From: an uncultured Cellvibrio sp. | GTDB lineage: Bacteria; Pseudomonadota; Gammaproteobacteria; Pseudomonadales; Cellvibrionaceae | DNA length: 6,837 bases | Assembly: GCA_946886255.1 (NCBI GenBank) | Contig: CAMPIG010000264.1 | Location: 1 to 6,837 of the forward strand | Reading direction: 5' to 3' | Part shown: piece by piece, positions 1 through 5,533 of the stretch | How positions within the stretch are numbered: position 1 is the first letter of the stretch | How the letters are laid out: each line of letters opens with the position of its first letter | Position numbers and translations under genes: made by a program | The notes under the pieces: model-generated | What the model saw: the letters and a program-made list of their open reading frames with translations, nothing else | What the model was told of the DNA's origin: nothing | Databases searched by the model: none

Positions 1-1
1 G

Positions 2-184
2 TACATCATTAATCCGGAGGGTGTGTTGGTGTATGCCGGTGCTATCGATGATAATGATTCGGCCAATCCGGCGGTGATTCCGGATTCCAAAAACTATGTT
101 GCCGCTGCGTTGGATGAAGTGTTGGCTGGTAAGAAAGTTAGTACCGCTGCGACTCGTCCATATGGTTGCACCATAAAGTATTGA
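2..184 (+). CDS. Thioredoxin/peroxiredoxin-fold (redoxin) protein, C-terminal part only
   Basis: The gene enters from the left edge; the open frame gives 60 residues before TGA at 182-184. The fragment begins YIINPEGVLVYAGAIDD, the beta-strand, turn and strand that follow the active-site helix in AhpC/TSA-type redoxins (the 'ID..G.I.Y.G.IDD' region). It continues with a helix (residues about 31-43, YVAAALDEVLAGK) and ends in RPYGCTIKY, a tail typical of a family of periplasmic or cytosolic thioredoxin-like proteins of roughly 190-210 residues. The active-site CXXC or peroxidatic cysteine would lie upstream and cannot be seen, so whether it is a peroxidase or a disulfide oxidoreductase is open. 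It is separated from the next gene by a strong terminator and is probably its own transcription unit. Confidence 0.8.
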   Translation, partial: YIINPEGVLVYAGAIDDNDSANPAVIPDSKNYVAAALDEVLAGKKVSTAATRPYGCTIKY

Positions 185-215
185 TACGCCAACTTCCCAT
201 TCAAGCCTCCCGCTC

Positions 216-252
216 AAGCGATAGAACATGAAGCATTCATGTTCTATCGCTT
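216..252 (+). terminator. Perfect 17-bp hairpin, probably a bidirectional terminator
   Basis: Bases 216-232 and 236-252 are exact reverse complements, giving a 17-bp stem with a 3-nt GCA loop. A T-rich stretch follows (TTTATTTCTGTTT). It sits 31 bp after the redoxin stop codon and should end that transcript, isolating the downstream arrest-peptide/secDF unit from it. The run of T is interrupted, so efficiency is uncertain. Confidence 0.75.
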
Positions 253-268
253 TATTTCTGTTTCACCA

Positions 269-300
269 TTGACTATTCCGCTGTTCAACCCCAATCTATT
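269..300 (+). promoter_or_regulatory. Possible sigma70 promoter for the leader peptide-secDF unit
   Basis: TTGACT at 269-274 matches the -35 consensus at five of six positions. The best -10 candidate is TCTATT at 295-300 (four of six), but the spacer is 20 bp, longer than the preferred 17 bp. A promoter is expected between the terminator at 216-252 and the ATG at 328, and this is the best match seen there. The call is weak. Confidence 0.25.
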
Positions 301-327
301 GGGCATCGCTCTCCTCGGCTCCCGTAG

Positions 328-708
328 ATGCAAAACTTCTCACTTCATTCCAGACTTTCCATCCCCTTGTGGCGATGGTCGCTGGCATTGTTGTTGGTGT
401 ATGGTTTTGGGCTAACGGCCAACAGCCAATATCCGGTTGCTGTCGATGACCAGTCCGGGCATGCCAATGTAGTTGCCACCCTTGATGTCCCGCTGGCGTA
501 TAGCCAACACATCGCGCTAGCCAAGCGTCCCAATTCCAATCAAAAAGATGAAGACGGCCCACAACCCTGGGGCTTGTTGCTGGTTGAACTGCCGCATCAC
601 GCGGTAGCCAATCTGGTTTATCGCCTTCCCGCCTTACCGGAAATCCATCCTTCACTGAGTTCGGTTGTCCAACAACCGCGCATCCCGCGCGCACCGCCGC
701 TGGCGTAA
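328..708 (+). CDS. Secretory leader / probable RAPP-type translation arrest peptide controlling secDF
   Basis: A 126-residue protein. The start is firm: an in-frame TAG directly precedes ATG 328 and the protein has no other Met. No clear Shine-Dalgarno is visible. Residues 1-17 carry His/Arg, residues 18-30 (SLALLLVYGFGLT) form a hydrophobic core, and cleavage is plausible near Ala31, so a Sec signal peptide is likely. The middle (35-110) matches no domain I recognise, and there is no cysteine. The C terminus reads QQPRIPRAPPLA with R121-A122-P123-P124 encoded at 688-699. RAPP is the arrest motif of ApdA/ApdP, found upstream of secDF: peptidyl-Pro (RAP) in the P site fails to react with Pro-tRNA in the A site. 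The gene lies 65 nt before secDF, like VemP before SecDF2. Inferred role: a nascent-chain sensor of export whose stalling switches on secDF translation. An ordinary exported protein is the alternative. Copper-sensing DUF2946/CruR-type leaders also end in similar motifs, but they rely on cysteines, which are absent here. Confidence 0.8.
   Translation: MQNFSLHSRLSIPLWRWSLALLLVYGFGLTANSQYPVAVDDQSGHANVVATLDVPLAYSQHIALAKRPNSNQKDEDGPQPWGLLLVELPHHAVANLVYRLPALPEIHPSLSSVVQQPRIPRAPPLA
688..699 (+). promoter_or_regulatory. RAPP ribosome-stalling motif (codons CGC GCA CCG CCG)
   Basis: The codons encode Arg121-Ala122-Pro123-Pro124, only two codons before the stop. By the mechanism known for RAPP peptides, Pro123 (694-696) would sit in the P site and Pro124 (697-699) in the A site. 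The leading edge of the stalled ribosome would then reach about 709-711. Arg118 and Pro120 just upstream are further charged or rigid residues in the exit tunnel. The motif is seen directly; stalling here is inferred. Confidence 0.7.
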
Positions 709-774
709 TCCCTTCAAAAAAAACATAACACTTGTTTGCTTTCGCACTGCGACGGCTTCGTTGAGGATTACCCA
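701..774 (+). promoter_or_regulatory. mRNA stem that sequesters the secDF ribosome binding site
   Basis: GTAATCC (705-711), which contains the stop codon of the leader gene, is the exact reverse complement of GGATTAC (765-771). The stem extends outwards through 701-703 with 772-774 (C704 bulged) and inwards through U713, C715-A717 with 761-764 (C712 and U714 bulged), giving about 14 pairs. It locks away the GAGG Shine-Dalgarno (763-766) and the A of the start codon, with a loop from 718 to 760. A ribosome paused at RAPP would cover the left strand and free the right strand. This parallels the SecM-secA and VemP-secDF2 switches. Complementarity is seen; folding in the cell is inferred. Confidence 0.65.
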
Positions 775-776
775 TG
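763..776 (+). promoter_or_regulatory. Shine-Dalgarno GAGG and start codon of secDF
   Basis: GAGG at 763-766 lies 7 nt before ATG 774-776, an ideal spacing that fixes the start of secDF. The same bases form the right strand of the inhibitory stem. Confidence 0.85.
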
Positions 777-3299
777 AAAACCCTGGCTTCCCGGGCTGTT
801 GTTTACAGCCTGATTATTTTGTTTGGCTTATTAAGTGCACTACCCAACACGCTACCGGACAATATTCTCCAGAAATTGCCCGACTGGTACGCGCAAAATC
901 AAATCACGCTCGGCCTGGATTTACGCGGTGGATCACACCTGTTGATGGAAGTGGACACCAGCGATTTATTAAAGACCGACAACCAGCAATTGGCAGATCG
1001 ACTCACCGGCGAATTGCGTACCGCACGCATTCTCTACAACACGCCGGTAGTTACCGCTGACAGTATCAAAATCAATATTCTCGATGCGAAACACATGCCT
1101 GATGTCGCACGCATGGCGCGCGTGTTAATTAAACCGGATGGCGGCACGGCACCGGTTTATGAGATCAGTGAAGAGCAGGGCACTCTGATTATTCAAACCA
1201 CCGAATTGCGTCAGCGCAACCTCACCAAAGACGCCGTCGAACGCAGCCTGGAAGTCGTGCGCCGTCGGTTGAACGAAACCGGCCTGGTTGATCCCATGAT
1301 CACGCGCCAAGGGGCAGACAGCATTCTGGTGCAATTGCCTGGCGTGGATGATCCGCAACATATCCGCAATTTATTGGGCACCACCGCGCGCATGACCTTT
1401 CATTGGGCAGCCAATGAAAAATCCCGCTTGCACACCAAAGTGATCAGCGTACCGGGTCAGTTGCCCAGCGAACGCTATCAATTGGAAGAGCGCGTTGCGC
1501 TCGAAGGTAAACACGTCAGCGATGCGAGCCTGGGGTTTCACCAGGACACCGGCGAACCGGTAGTAAATTTTCGTTTGGATAAAGACGGCGCGCGTCGTTT
1601 TGGCGACATGACTGAAAATAATATCGGGCGCGCGCTGGCCATTGTGCTGGATGATCGTGTGATTACCGCTCCCGTTATTCGCAGCGCGATTACCGGCGGC
1701 AGCGGTGAAATCAGTGGTGCATTTACCAGTGCTGAAGCGCATGACCTAGCATTGCTGTTACGCGCCGGTGCCTTACCTGCGCCCTTGCATGTGATTGAAG
1801 AACGCACCGTCGGCCCCGACCTCGGCAGCGATGCTATCTCCATGGGGCTCACCACTGGTGTGATCGGCGCGTTATTGGTGCTGGCCTTTATGGTCGGCAT
1901 TTACGGGCGTTGGGGTTTGATCGCCTGTTTCGGTTTGGCTATCAATATCGGTATAGCCTTTGGTGTGTTGAGCTTGCTCGGTGCAACCTTAACCTTGCCT
2001 GGTATCGCCGGATTTATTTTAAGTATCGGTATGGCCGTCGATGCCAATATCCTGATCAACGAACGCATCCGCGAAGAAACCCAGCGCGGGCAAAATGCGC
2101 GCGGCGCATTGGATGCCGGGTTCCGGCGAGCCTATGGCACCATCCTCGATTCCAACGTTACTTCGCTCATCGCCATCAGCTTATTATTTTTATTCGGCAG
2201 CGGACCCGTGCGCGGCTTTGCTGTCACCATGGCGGTTGGTTTGCTGGTGTCCATGTTTACTGCGATTTCTGTGACACGCTTGATCATGGAATGGCGAGTG
2301 AATCGTTTAGGCAGAGAGCAACTGCAAATTTCCGGCATCAAAGCACTCGACCGCATCAGCAGCAACACCATTAATTTTATGCGCGGTCGATTTGTCGGTA
2401 TTACCGCATCGGCTATTTTATCTCTCGCCGCCATTACATTGTTTGTTAAACCCGGCCTTGAATACGGCATTGATTTCAGCGGCGGTAGCGTTATCGAAGT
2501 ACAAGCACCCGATACATCGGTGGAAACCCTGCGCGGCGGATTACAGCAACACAACTTCCCGCAAGTCGCCATCCAGGAATTTGGTGCAAAAGATAATTAC
2601 CTGATGCGCCTACCCATGCAAGATGCCGTCGCTGTTGCCAGCGGCGCAATGGTAGAAGGCGTAAAAGCTGCTGTACTGGAAGTCTCACCCGACGCAAAAT
2701 TTCCGCGCACGGAAATCGTCGGGCCGCGCGTTAGTGGCGATTTTACCGATGCCACCATCCTGGCCATTTTATTAGCCGGCGGCGGCATGCTCGCCTATTT
2801 ATGGTTCCGGTTTGAATCACACTTCGCTATCGGCGCAACACTTACACTCGCATTGGATTTAACCAAGACCATCGGTTTCTTCGTACTCGCCGGCGTGGAA
2901 TTTAATTTAACCGCCGTCGCCGCCTTATTAGCATTAATCGGTTATTCGGTTAACGACAAAGTCGTGGTGTTTGACCGCATCCGCGAAAACCTGCGCATCA
3001 CACCCGACAAACCCCTCGCGCAATTATTAAATGAAAGTATCACTTCCACCTTAACGCGCACCGTATTCACCTCGGTCACCACCTTCCTCGCACTCCTCCC
3101 CATGGCCATCGCCGGCGGCAGCGCCGTAGCAAGCTTCGCACTGCCCATGCTATTCGGCATCGTCATCGGCACCAGCTCCTCCGTCTTCATCGCCGCCCCC
3201 ATCGTCTATTGGATGGGCCAACGCCGCCTGCGCAAAGGCCTAAGCCAACTACGACCCGACGCCGAACAACGGCGCGCAATGGTAGACGAACTGCCGTAA
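774..3299 (+). CDS. secDF: SecDF, fused SecD-SecF protein-export membrane protein
   Basis: An 841-residue inner-membrane protein that uses the ion-motive force to pull preproteins out of SecYEG on the periplasmic side. The SecD half (about 1-515) has TM1 at 8-25, the conserved LGLDLRGGSHLLMEVD strand (46-61), periplasmic P1 domain to about 345, then five membrane helices at about 352-508. Helix TM4 carries GMAVDANILINERIREE with the proton-relay Asp423. The SecF half has its first helix at 540-558, GLEYGIDFSGG (561-571), a short P4 domain, IVGPRVSGDF (648-657), and the NDKVVVFDRIREN region with Asp728 and Arg762. The 34-residue spacing of Asp728 and Arg762 equals that of the essential D637/R671 pair of Thermus SecDF. 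In most gammaproteobacteria secD and secF are separate genes next to yajC; here they are one chain without yajC, so this may be a second, inducible SecDF. Expression is probably controlled by the preceding leader. A terminator follows. Confidence 0.95.
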   Translation: MKTLASRAVVYSLIILFGLLSALPNTLPDNILQKLPDWYAQNQITLGLDLRGGSHLLMEVDTSDLLKTDNQQLADRLTGELRTARILYNTPVVTADSIKINILDAKHMPDVARMARVLIKPDGGTAPVYEISEEQGTLIIQTTELRQRNLTKDAVERSLEVVRRRLNETGLVDPMITRQGADSILVQLPGVDDPQHIRNLLGTTARMTFHWAANEKSRLHTKVISVPGQLPSERYQLEERVALEGKHVSDASLGFHQDTGEPVVNFRLDKDGARRFGDMTENNIGRALAIVLDDRVITAPVIRSAITGGSGEISGAFTSAEAHDLALLLRAGALPAPLHVIEERTVGPDLGSDAISMGLTTGVIGALLVLAFMVGIYGRWGLIACFGLAINIGIAFGVLSLLGATLTLPGIAGFILSIGMAVDANILINERIREETQRGQNARGALDAGFRRAYGTILDSNVTSLIAISLLFLFGSGPVRGFAVTMAVGLLVSMFTAISVTRLIMEWRVNRLGREQLQISGIKALDRISSNTINFMRGRFVGITASAILSLAAITLFVKPGLEYGIDFSGGSVIEVQAPDTSVETLRGGLQQHNFPQVAIQEFGAKDNYLMRLPMQDAVAVASGAMVEGVKAAVLEVSPDAKFPRTEIVGPRVSGDFTDATILAILLAGGGMLAYLWFRFESHFAIGATLTLALDLTKTIGFFVLAGVEFNLTAVAALLALIGYSVNDKVVVFDRIRENLRITPDKPLAQLLNESITSTLTRTVFTSVTTFLALLPMAIAGGSAVASFALPMLFGIVIGTSSSVFIAAPIVYWMGQRRLRKGLSQLRPDAEQRRAMVDELP

Positions 3300-3310
3300 T
3301 CGTCGTGAAG

Positions 3311-3338
3311 AAAGCCACCTTAATCGGTGGCTTTTTTT
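3311..3338 (+). terminator. Rho-independent terminator of secDF
   Basis: AAAGCCACC (3311-3319) pairs with GGTGGCTTT (3326-3334) around a 6-nt loop and runs into seven T (3332-3338). It starts 11 nt after the secDF stop codon and separates the core unit from the repeat region and cassette array. Confidence 0.92.
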
Positions 3339-3374
3339 ATGGGGCTGGGTTGGATTGATTGTGCCGACTGGGGT

Positions 3375-3830
3375 AAACGGCCTTGCAGGCTCATATTTTT
3401 TGAAGATGTGTACAGTAGATAATAATACCTTATTGATCAAAAGGTTAGGGTGCTTTACCAGCATCGGGATATGAGGCTCTATGATTGTTTTGCAAACAAT
3501 TAATAGGGCGGTGTTGCACTGGAAACCTTGACGCATAGGGGCTTTCAGCCTAGGTTTGTTCAATTATGGTTTCGAGAATATGAGGCGCGAAGCAAGTGGC
3601 CTCCGGGGCTTATATCTGGAGTTGGCGGTAAGAAGCCATTCGTAAATTGTTTGGCATCAGTGTGTTAGGGCTGACCGTGGAAAAGTTGATATGAGCCTCA
3701 GTGATTGTTTTGTGATGAGCCAGATTCCGGAATAACTTGTCTCCAGCCTTGACGCTTCAAGGGTTTCGGCTTAGCTTTGCGGGAAAGTGGGGGCGGGGAT
3801 ATAAGGCTCCGGGAAACGGCCTTCGGGGCT
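3375..3830 (+). repeat. Degenerate tandem repeat, period about 220 bp, non-coding
   Basis: The region between the secDF terminator and the first cassette has no convincing gene. Blocks recur at a constant distance: TTAGGG at 3445 and 3665, GATATGAG(G/C)CTC at 3468 and 3688, TGATTGTTTTG at 3482 and 3702, CCTTGACGC at 3526 and 3747. A GGCC..(C/A)GGGCT-like block occurs three times, near 3375, 3594 and 3814. This gives two diverged units (about 3392-3610 and 3611-3830) and the end of a third to the left. Similarity lies in islands, so the units are old or only partly constrained. Their nature is unknown: decayed duplicated cassettes, a structured RNA or intergenic repeats are all possible. The right end abuts the first cassette border at 3842/3843. 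Confidence 0.6.
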
Positions 3831-3841
3831 ACGATTTAAAT

Positions 3842-3848
3842 GTTAAGT
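3842..3848 (+). other. Left border core site of the array (attI-like or relic)
   Basis: GTTAAGT fits GTTRRRY perfectly and matches the R'' of cassette 1 (ACTTAAC, 4269-4275), so cassette 1 starts at T3843. No palindromic attC can be built to its left with confidence; GAATAAC at 3730-3736 is the only R''-like box nearby. It could therefore be an attI site or a remnant of one. Confidence 0.6.
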
Positions 3849-3861
3849 AGAATTACAAAAT

Positions 3862-4263
3862 ATGAAATTGCTTTCGCGGGAAGAGTTGTTGGACAAAATT
3901 TCGGAGCTAGAATTTTACCCGGAACTTACTACGGATTTAGGTATTTATCTTCAAAATTACCTATTTGGCAAAGACTTGCAGGTTGTTAAAGCTCTTTTAG
4001 TGGCCGGCGCAAATCCTAATCCAGAAAGTAACTTGGACTGTTGGCTACATCATTTTCTTCACGAGTACAGGAGCAACAAAACCTTACATGGCGAACTCAT
4101 TCTTGCCATAGTTGAAACTCTTCTTGAGCATGGCGCTAATCCTAATCGTGTTTGGTGCAATAATTTGCGTGCTTATGACTATGCTATTTCTTATGAGGTA
4201 TTACCATTTACTTCTCTATTGGAAAAATATGGCGCCAATACTGAACTGCGGGAATCAATTTAG
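3862..4263 (+). CDS. Cassette 1: small ankyrin-repeat protein
   Basis: A 133-residue protein, 19 bp inside cassette 1. Ankyrin signatures are visible: VVKALLVAGANPNPES (41-56), IVETLLEHGANPNRV (83-97) and a last partial unit SLLEKYGANTELR (118-130). These are the helix 2 and turn ('LL..GA(N/D)(P/V)N') of about three repeats, with longer than usual, poorly conserved segments between. Ankyrin repeats bind other proteins; there is no catalytic domain, signal peptide or membrane segment, so it is probably a cytoplasmic binding protein. Small ankyrin proteins sometimes act as immunity or inhibitor partners of toxins, but no toxin gene is adjacent, so this is only a possibility. No Shine-Dalgarno is obvious before ATG 3862; an AT-rich leader precedes it. 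Base composition is more AT-rich than secDF, as expected for a cassette of foreign origin. Confidence 0.85.
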   Translation: MKLLSREELLDKISELEFYPELTTDLGIYLQNYLFGKDLQVVKALLVAGANPNPESNLDCWLHHFLHEYRSNKTLHGELILAIVETLLEHGANPNRVWCNNLRAYDYAISYEVLPFTSLLEKYGANTELRESI

Positions 4264-4268
4264 AGTGT

Positions 4269-4400
4269 ACTTAACAAAGTGTACCAACTCGCGCACTTTG
4301 TGCGCTGGACAGTTTTTAAGTCGCAGCTTTGTGGTTTTGCTGCGCAAAAGTAACCCACAAAGCCGCAACTTAAAAACTGCCGTTGTACACGGCGTTATGT
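4269..4400 (+). other. attC site of cassette 1
   Basis: R'' ACTTAAC is at 4269-4275 and R' GTTATGT at 4394-4400; cleavage falls between G4394 and T4395. At 132 bp this is the longest attC here. Arms 4307-4334 and 4354-4381 are near-perfect reverse complements, with an inner TTTTGC/GCAAAA hairpin at 4335-4349. Outer arms GTGTACCAAC (4279-4288) and GTTGTACAC (4382-4390) pair apart from one unpaired C, like the extrahelical base that orients attC folding. Confidence 0.9.
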
Positions 4401-4418
4401 GTCTAGCGAGCATCAGAT

Positions 4419-4727
4419 ATGAGCCAACACTATGTCTTCATTAAAAAGGGTGATATTAGGGATTTCGATGATATCTATGAAGGAATGATTCCGGATCCGA
4501 TTTTATCAGCTGACGATCTAAAGACTCTCTTGAGCAGTGAATTTGAGTTAACCCAGTGGGATCTATTTGAAAACCGGAAGCTCGTTGGCAAAAACCCCGA
4601 GAAACACATCGAAGTTACCGTCGACGCGGTGGGCGACGAATCTGCTCGCATGGTCACAGTCAATGGCATCGGCCAAAAGGCAGCTGATGCTTTAGCGGCG
4701 AAACTCGATTTAAGTGAGTTGGAGTGA
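4419..4727 (+). CDS. Cassette 2: 102-aa protein of unknown function
   Basis: I do not recognise a named family. The protein is acidic and soluble, with no signal peptide or membrane helix. The N-terminal half has HYVFIKKGDI (4-13), probably a beta hairpin, then an acidic stretch with DIYEGMIPDPILSADDLKTLL (18-38), and QWDLFENRKLVGKNPEKHI (46-64). The C-terminal part has a predicted strand (ARMVTVNG, 76-83) and the helix GIGQKAADALAAKLDL (83-98). GIGQKAAD resembles the loop of helix-hairpin-helix DNA-binding motifs, but only one half is present and the strand before it does not fit, so DNA binding is not claimed. The gene lies 24 nt inside its cassette with only a weak GAG-type ribosome site. 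It is followed directly by its attC. Confidence 0.75.
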   Translation: MSQHYVFIKKGDIRDFDDIYEGMIPDPILSADDLKTLLSSEFELTQWDLFENRKLVGKNPEKHIEVTVDAVGDESARMVTVNGIGQKAADALAAKLDLSELE

Positions 4728-4731
4728 AGAC

Positions 4732-4815
4732 ACATAACAATCGCAGGCACAGCGACGGCTTTTCCATTGCGGCTGCGCCTCCATTACAAAGCCGCGCGTG
4801 CTGCGGGCGTTATTT
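4732..4815 (+). other. attC site of cassette 2
   Basis: R'' ACATAAC is at 4732-4738 and R' GTTATTT at 4809-4815 (84 bp). Inner arms around ACGGCTTTT and ACAAAGCCG pair, with CGCAGGCAC against GTGCTGCG further out. R'' is the exact complement of G plus the cassette's own first bases (TTATGT, 4395-4400). Confidence 0.9.
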
Positions 4816-4938
4816 TCGCGAGTTGTTTTGGTTTATATAGTTTAGGCGTGGAATTTGAGTGAGGTGTTTTTGTTCTTGGTGCCTCAATGAGCGAATGCAA
4901 CAACAAACAACATTCGCCCTTGCATTGAGAGTTGCCAT
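4810..4938 (-). CDS. Possible 42-aa reverse-strand gene in cassette 3
   Basis: Read from ATG at 4938-4936 on the minus strand, it encodes MATLNARANVVCCCIRSLR... ending NQNNSRK with TAA at 4812-4810, exactly at the cassette border. It contains three successive cysteines (12-14) and a basic C-terminal half. It is the only ATG-started frame over 40 codons in this cassette. No good ribosome site is seen and I recognise no family, so it may be chance. Confidence 0.2.
   Translation of the reverse strand: MATLNARANVVCCCIRSLRHQEQKHLTQIPRLNYINQNNSRK
4883..4929 (+). repeat. Nested hairpin inside the gene-less cassette
   Basis: Two consecutive perfect 7-bp stems (4883-4889 with 4923-4929; 4891-4897 with 4911-4917) enclose a 13-nt A/C-rich loop and share an asymmetric internal bulge (A4890 against 4918-4922). 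There is no T-run on the plus strand, so it is not an obvious terminator. It may be part of a structured RNA. Confidence 0.55.
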
Positions 4939-5037
4939 TAAGAAAAATAGCTGTGAATATCAGCTGCGGTAATATTAACCGGTGCCATGGTTGGCAGTTG
5001 CAAAAACCTGCCTTCGTTCAATCGTAAACCATCGCTC

Positions 5038-5115
5038 CAATAACAATACGCATCTGTACACGCCCTGCGGGCGTCGGACGCGCGTTCCGCGCGCCGCAGT
5101 GCTCTAGCGTTATGA
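5038..5115 (+). other. attC site of cassette 3
   Basis: R'' CAATAAC is at 5038-5044 and R' GTTATGA at 5109-5115 (78 bp). GC-rich inner palindromes CGCCCTGCGGGCG and CGCGCGTTCCGCGCG are visible. The site is closely similar to the attC of cassette 6. Confidence 0.9.
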
Positions 5116-5122
5116 GTAGATA

Positions 5123-5404
5123 ATGAAATTCCCGTTCTTGAGAAAGAAGTTCAAATCGCTTGATATCGCTTTCGCGTTGTTTATTTGGATGTTTTGGGGC
5201 TTTTTAGAGCGTGCCTATTTGAGTGGCGAGCTTTATCTTCGGGGAATTGAAATAATCCGAGAAGATCGGCCACTATTGTTCTGGCCGTTGTTTTGCGTTT
5301 TGGCTATCGCCTTCCTATGCTTTACATACGGTTTTCTATTCAAGGAGCTTCCTTCGAGGGCACCCGAGTATGATCATCACGGAAACATCGATACGAAATC
5401 TTAA
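5123..5404 (+). CDS. Cassette 4: small two-helix membrane protein
   Basis: A 93-residue protein of unknown family. A strongly basic N terminus (FLRKKFKSLD, 5-14) precedes the first membrane helix (about 15-30, IAFALFIWMFWGFLER, rich in Trp and Phe). A short loop with charged residues (IEIIREDRP, 42-50) leads to a second helix (51-73, LLFWPLFCVLAIAFLCFTYGFLF), and a hydrophilic acidic tail (75-93) closes the protein. By the positive-inside rule both termini should be cytoplasmic. Small membrane proteins are common in integron cassettes; some are toxins, exclusion factors or stress proteins, but nothing here identifies one. The ATG is 14 nt from the cassette border and lacks a strong Shine-Dalgarno, so translation may depend on the transcript entering from upstream. 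Confidence 0.78.
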   Translation: MKFPFLRKKFKSLDIAFALFIWMFWGFLERAYLSGELYLRGIEIIREDRPLLFWPLFCVLAIAFLCFTYGFLFKELPSRAPEYDHHGNIDTKS

Positions 5405-5433
5405 CAAGAGGGGAAGTGGATGGAAGGCGACAC

Positions 5434-5514
5434 TCATAACCAGGCGCAGCACTACGCCGCCGCAAGCGTCGGCGGGACGCTCGTAAACTCGCGCCCGTGT
5501 GCTTGGCGTTAGCT
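5434..5514 (+). other. attC site of cassette 4
   Basis: R'' TCATAAC is at 5434-5440 and R' GTTAGCT at 5508-5514 (81 bp), with a GC-rich imperfect palindrome between. R'' is the exact complement of G plus the cassette's first bases (TTATGA, 5110-5115). Confidence 0.88.
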
Positions 5515-5533
5515 GCAGAGGGACGCAGGTGCT

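Larger units (their letters stand above)
4810..5109 (+). other. Cassette 3: 300-bp cassette without a clear gene
   Basis: No forward frame longer than about 25 codons exists. A nested inverted repeat is present: CTCAATG (4883-4889) with CATTGAG (4923-4929), and inside it GCGAATG (4891-4897) with CATTCGC (4911-4917), around a CAACAA-rich loop. On the minus strand there is a 42-codon frame (4810-4938). It is preceded by another open frame whose TAA at 4938-4940 overlaps its ATG (TAATG). The cassette could carry a small RNA, a promoter or a very small reverse gene; the sequence alone does not decide. Confidence 0.5.

Noticed and set aside
328..708. DUF2946/CruR-type copper-responsive leader
   Set aside because: Those proteins sense copper through cysteines and precede metal-uptake or TonB-dependent receptor genes; this protein has no cysteine and precedes secDF.
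296..775. 159-codon frame on the minus strand opposite the leader peptide gene
   Set aside because: It is fully antisense to the leader gene, runs through the secDF ribosome site, has no signal or domain, and the plus-strand frame has a signal peptide, a RAPP tail and operon context.
665..1060. 131-codon plus-strand frame overlapping the end of the leader and the start of secDF
   Set aside because: It overlaps two better supported genes in another frame and its composition (Arg, His and Thr rich) is that of an out-of-frame reading.
3249..3563. 104-codon minus-strand frame across the secDF end
   Set aside because: It spans the secDF terminator hairpin and one repeat unit and shows no recognisable protein features.
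3730..3848. A further attC to the left of cassette 1 (R'' GAATAAC at 3730-3736, R' at 3842-3848)
   Set aside because: No cassette start TTATTC lies upstream and the interval does not fold into convincing L'/L'' arms.
4112..4444. 110-codon frame overlapping the ankyrin gene, attC and cassette 2
   Set aside because: It crosses a recombination site and a cassette border in a shifted frame, and the ankyrin frame is clearly the coding one.
4419..4727. Helix-hairpin-helix DNA-binding protein in cassette 2
   Set aside because: Only a GIGQKAAD-like turn is present; the preceding segment looks like a beta strand and the second helix pattern is incomplete.
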